IMG/VR virus record: IMGVR_UViG_3300025083_000102
Coordinates: 1 to 36,551 of that record
DNA length: 36,551 bases
Strand: one strand, 5' to 3'
From: a virus
The first letter of the stretch is position 1. Each line of letters opens with the position of its first letter. The position numbers and the translations under genes were made by a program. Below the pieces are notes generated by a model that was not told the origin of the DNA, did no database searches, and saw only the letters and a list, made by a program, of their open reading frames with translations. Below, piece by piece: positions 34,601 through 36,551 of the stretch.

Positions 34601-34746
34601 ATACAACTACACTAGATCAGACATCAAGTGTTAGTCCAGAAGTTGCGCCACTTACTAAAGCACAAGGCGATCAAGTAATTTCTGAACTAAAAGAAAACAA
34701 CAGACTACTAAGAAAGCAAACTGATACAATTGAGAATACTGCATAA
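31660..34746 (+). CDS. Tape measure-like / tail hub protein (gp29 analogue)
   Basis: A 1028-residue protein. The N-terminal region is basic and helical (ELIAIDKGNLASLSALLQNNKAV, then LRDLLSINKLQAAAAKKSREIEKAQ). A hydrophobic stretch at ~536-570 (VGIAGLIAGLAAATIAINALT) and a glycine-zipper segment at ~685-737 (GGAAGMAGGGLAGAAAGAAIG, VIGGIVGGVIGSFAGDFIGS) could insert in or cross a membrane, as in tape-measure proteins that enter the host membrane at injection. Coiled coils follow at ~755-800 (SEITETNKEIQELQLRIQRS) and at the end (ISELKENNRLLRKQTDTIENTA). T4 gp29 is 590 residues. The context (gp26 on one side, portal on the other) fits a tail tube length determinator. Homology with gp29 is unproven. 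Confidence 0.6.
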   Translation: MAGSKHTIEIAGQAVEVPAWASEEQLKELIAIDKGNLASLSALLQNNKAVSNRQIAENKRLLGGVKQSIDDSTGSQKKDDAKIFKSLRDLLSINKLQAAAAKKSREIEKAQVDNLNNAVKNMGTGISKSAKDLATGVQKVDLKGIATAVGSIAGMGTAAGFAVGMIEGFAKNLTELMNTGVGLSTSLSDLRSDAASAGLDLASYGKIINGNSRAIKAMGSSTDDGARNFAALSKQLRNSARDVGQFGLSNTEYNEILAEEIEIRRRGGMSQAQITDSVNKSMNELMSETTALASITGQDRREMLRNRQAVLSDPIIETARQQFAALGKDLPANIGNLGSIIGGLGDEGAVFAGALAQAAVTDIPFFSTALGSQLKEMISVGGPEIQGAFADIAKFADENALTMPTEEFNTKITAMMGRLGEVATPEVKQNLMNLGATGVDSATKLLGFVNGLQGIATSEKAISDARTKTDEGLKDNAMVGVPSAMEEAANAIKASALNTVLDTVGVDVKASGSDLADAIRGIGDRFGGEKGLFEGIGLAGVGIAGLIAGLAAATIAINALTTAITVKALGGLGGMGGGDVGKNSRGKGNARVKPRGRFGKIFDLGRRGVNFIGDKLGGGGRAIAGAGTAVASKVDKTKIPGMGNVAKGALRRFAPVAALLGAVDAGSALMNDDLSTTEKSEEVGGAAGMAGGGLAGAAAGAAIGSVVPGVGTVIGGIVGGVIGSFAGDFIGSKAGEAVGEKLSEKEIQGLDSEITETNKEIQELQLRIQRSIDGQNEFWGSEEGGQRKAKREISKLEEKLAELTGRVEKSKMSEKPATQLSTILNTQKALLADANKKSAALSKFEASAGEKTVIGREFDPIEGGDVDVMGYADPEKQAEYKQLFKDKYKSQSKLNKYESFDRYKIARATELAKQMGIDTGDGNVKFTAEGNVPSTINGQRVDQNLLSEREKQKIGAARELRDMMNGRSTRPPSVSTSDTNNTTTLDQTSSVSPEVAPLTKAQGDQVISELKENNRLLRKQTDTIENTA

Positions 34747-34762
34747 GCGGTTGACAAATATC

Positions 34763-34770
34763 GATAAATA
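34763..34770 (+). promoter_or_regulatory. Late-type promoter GATAAATA for gp20, beside a TTGACA box
   Basis: GATAAATA lies 28 bp before the ATG at 34799. A TTGACA box (34751-34756) with TAACAT 17 bp downstream (34774-34779) may form a weak sigma70 promoter overlapping it. The two signals suggest early and late control of the portal gene, as seen in the gap at 891-919. Confidence 0.55.
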
Positions 34771-34798
34771 TAGTAACATATAAAATAAAGAGATAAAA

Positions 34799-36490
34799 AT
34801 GAGTTGGAAAAAACACTTTACAGTATACCAAGGCAAAGAAGCCAAAAGTAACAACAAAGGCGCTGGTAGTAGCGGAAGCACTAGCCGCTTTCAGAGTTGG
34901 TTACCAGAGGTGTACAGTGGTATGCCAAACCGTGTCGAACGCTATATGCAGTACGACCAAATGGACATGGACAGTGAAATCAACGCTGCTCTTGACACTA
35001 TTGCTGAATTCAGCACACAGTTTGATGATGAAACTGGAACACCTTTTAAATTTGTTTACAAAGGCGATCCTAGTGAAAGCGAAAGCAAAATTCTAGAACA
35101 AGCACTAAAGCAATGGTGTAACTTAAATGATTGGGACAAGCGTATGTTTAAAACGTTTCGTAATGTCATTAAGTATGGTGATCAGCCGTTTATCCGTGAC
35201 CCAGAAACATGGGAACTGATGTATGTTAATCCACAAGATGTACTCAAAGTAGTTGTTAACGAAAGCGAAGGCAAAAAGCCAGAGCAATACATTGTTAAAA
35301 ACTTAGACCTTAACTTACAAAACAAAACAGCAACTGAACCTCTAGAGCATAACAATACATTTAGTGGCGGAACTACTGCTGGCGGATTTGCTAGCATGGA
35401 AGGCCGCAGTTATGGTGCCACAAGTAACAGTGGCACAGCTGGCATCGAAATGCAAGAATTTGCCATTAATGCTGAACACATGATGCATGTGGCAATGACC
35501 GAAGGAATGGACGTAAACTGGCCGTTTGGTACAAGTGTTCTTGATCCAATTTTTAAAACATACAAACAAAAAGAATTACTGGAAGATGCGATTATTATCT
35601 ATAGAGTACAACGTGCGCCAGAACGCCGTGTATTTTATGTAGATGTTGGTAACATGCCTCCACACAAAGCCATGGGCTTTGTTGAAAGAGTTAAAAACGA
35701 AATACACCAACGCCGTATTCCAAACAAAACAGGCGGCGGACAAAATGTAATGGATGCACAGTACAATCCACTTAGTATCATGGAAGACTATTTCTTTGCA
35801 CAAACTGCTGAAGGCAGAGGTAGTAAAGTTGATGTGTTGCCGGGCGGTACTAACTTGGGTGAGATTGATGACTTAAAATTCTTTACAAACAAAATGCTTA
35901 GAGCATTACGTGTACCCAGTAGTTATTTGCCAACAGGACCAGAAGATGGTAGTGCAACATATAACGACGGACGTGTGGGTACTGCATTTATTCAAGAACA
36001 TCGGTTTACAAAGTATTGTCAAAGGTTACAAAATCTTGTACAACCAATTTTTGATAAAGAATTTAAACTGTTCCTCAAAAATCGCGGCTTTCAAATTGAA
36101 AGCGGATTGTTTGATTTACGATTTATTGAACCACAGAGCTTTAGTCAGTACAGAGAAATTGAAATTGACAATGCAAGAGCTGGAGTATTCAACCAGATAG
36201 ACGGGGTAGATTACTTGAGCAGGCGCTTTATACTTAAAAAGTATCTTGGACTTAGTGAAGATGAGATACTAGAAAATGAAAGTATGTGGAAAGAAGAAAA
36301 TCCAAATGCATCTGGATCAGCTAGCGGAGACGAAAGCGGATTGAGCAGCGTTGGTATCCGTCCAGGATTAGATGATGCCCCAGGTGGCGATTTTAGTATG
36401 GAGGATGACGGTGATCTAGGCGATGAAGCTGATGATGGAGAATCACCAATCAGCGGCGATGCTGATACCGACACAGGAGATGAAACATGA
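34799..36490 (+). CDS. 20: Portal vertex protein gp20
   Basis: A 563-residue protein, close to T4 gp20 (524). Family segments are clear: the start (SRFQSWLPEVYSGMPNRVERYMQYDQMDMDSEI), the DEFAxTFxxE-like region LDTIAEFSTQFD, IIIYRVQRAPERRVFYVDVG, LPGGTNLGEIDDLKFFTNKML, then RVPSSYLPTG-x8-Y-N-D-G-R. gp20 forms the dodecameric gateway for DNA packaging and the neck connector. It is first in a head operon; the next ATG overlaps its stop (ATGA). The very acidic C-terminal tail (~500-563, rich in Asp, Glu, Gly and Ser) is longer than in T4. Confidence 0.95.
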   Translation: MSWKKHFTVYQGKEAKSNNKGAGSSGSTSRFQSWLPEVYSGMPNRVERYMQYDQMDMDSEINAALDTIAEFSTQFDDETGTPFKFVYKGDPSESESKILEQALKQWCNLNDWDKRMFKTFRNVIKYGDQPFIRDPETWELMYVNPQDVLKVVVNESEGKKPEQYIVKNLDLNLQNKTATEPLEHNNTFSGGTTAGGFASMEGRSYGATSNSGTAGIEMQEFAINAEHMMHVAMTEGMDVNWPFGTSVLDPIFKTYKQKELLEDAIIIYRVQRAPERRVFYVDVGNMPPHKAMGFVERVKNEIHQRRIPNKTGGGQNVMDAQYNPLSIMEDYFFAQTAEGRGSKVDVLPGGTNLGEIDDLKFFTNKMLRALRVPSSYLPTGPEDGSATYNDGRVGTAFIQEHRFTKYCQRLQNLVQPIFDKEFKLFLKNRGFQIESGLFDLRFIEPQSFSQYREIEIDNARAGVFNQIDGVDYLSRRFILKKYLGLSEDEILENESMWKEENPNASGSASGDESGLSSVGIRPGLDDAPGGDFSMEDDGDLGDEADDGESPISGDADTDTGDET

Positions 36491-36551
36491 AGTTTCGTGA
36501 GTTGAGAGAATACTATGAAGCTGAGGATGATAACTTCAATTCAGCTAAAAT
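36487..36551 (+). CDS. Start of a prohead gene (partial)
   Basis: The ATG overlaps the gp20 stop by 4 bp and 21 codons are visible (MKFRELREYYEAEDDNFNSA). In T4 the gene after 20 is 67 (prohead core), then 68 and 21 (protease). The short acidic-basic start is compatible with gp67 or with a fused core protein, but too little is visible to name it. Confidence 0.5.
   Translation, partial: MKFRELREYYEAEDDNFNSAK

Noticed and set aside
1-36551. CRISPR array, integrase, attachment site or tRNA genes
   Set aside because: No regularly spaced direct repeats, recombinase motifs or cloverleaf sequences were noticed.

Overview
The window is part of the genome of a T4-like tailed phage (contractile-tail myovirus). 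The evidence is a set of recognisable T4 core genes: baseplate wedge and hub proteins (gp25, gp6, gp5, gp53-like, gp48/54-like, gp26), the late sigma factor gp55, the recombination nuclease pair gp47/gp46, and portal gp20. The DNA is AT-rich. Many structural proteins are the enlarged, low-cysteine, Thr/Asn/Gly-rich kind typical of marine T4-like phages (cyanophages and pelagiphages). No photosynthesis gene is present and the host cannot be read from this window; a marine alphaproteobacterium or cyanobacterium is a guess from style only.

Layout. (1) Positions 1-854, minus strand: a partial glycosyltransferase-like gene and a small coiled-coil protein, behind their own sigma70-type promoter. 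(2) Positions 925-25091, minus strand: the tail-baseplate cluster. In transcription order it holds a nucleotidyltransferase, a gp48/54-like tube cap, a gp53-like LysM wedge protein, a large hub protein, gp5 fused to an M15 peptidase, a GH24-like lysozyme, an HNH nuclease, gp25, an enlarged gp6, a giant 3587-residue structural protein, and three distal structural or fibre proteins. Sites resembling the T4 late promoter (TATAAATA) precede several of these genes. (3) Positions 25092-25195: a divergent control region with a phage late promoter facing left and a sigma70 promoter facing right. (4) Positions 25196-29976, plus strand: gp55, gp47, gp46, an acidic small protein, a GIY-YIG-type nuclease and a DUF3820-like small protein, in a tightly overlapping operon. 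(5) Positions 29977-30505: more than 500 bp without a gene but full of perfect hairpins, some closed by GNRA tetraloops. This is the best candidate for an undescribed element, a large structured non-coding RNA. (6) Positions 30506-31572, minus strand: gp51-position protein and gp26. (7) Positions 31573-31659: a second divergent control region with face-to-face late promoters and an inverted repeat. (8) Positions 31660-36551, plus strand: a 1028-residue tape-measure-like protein, portal gp20, and the first codons of a prohead gene.

The genes fit one programme. Host RNA polymerase would read the sigma70 promoter and make gp55 together with the recombination nucleases. gp55 would then direct polymerase to the TATAAATA-type promoters, switching on baseplate, hub, tape-measure and portal genes. 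All family names are from motif and synteny recognition by eye; no search was run.
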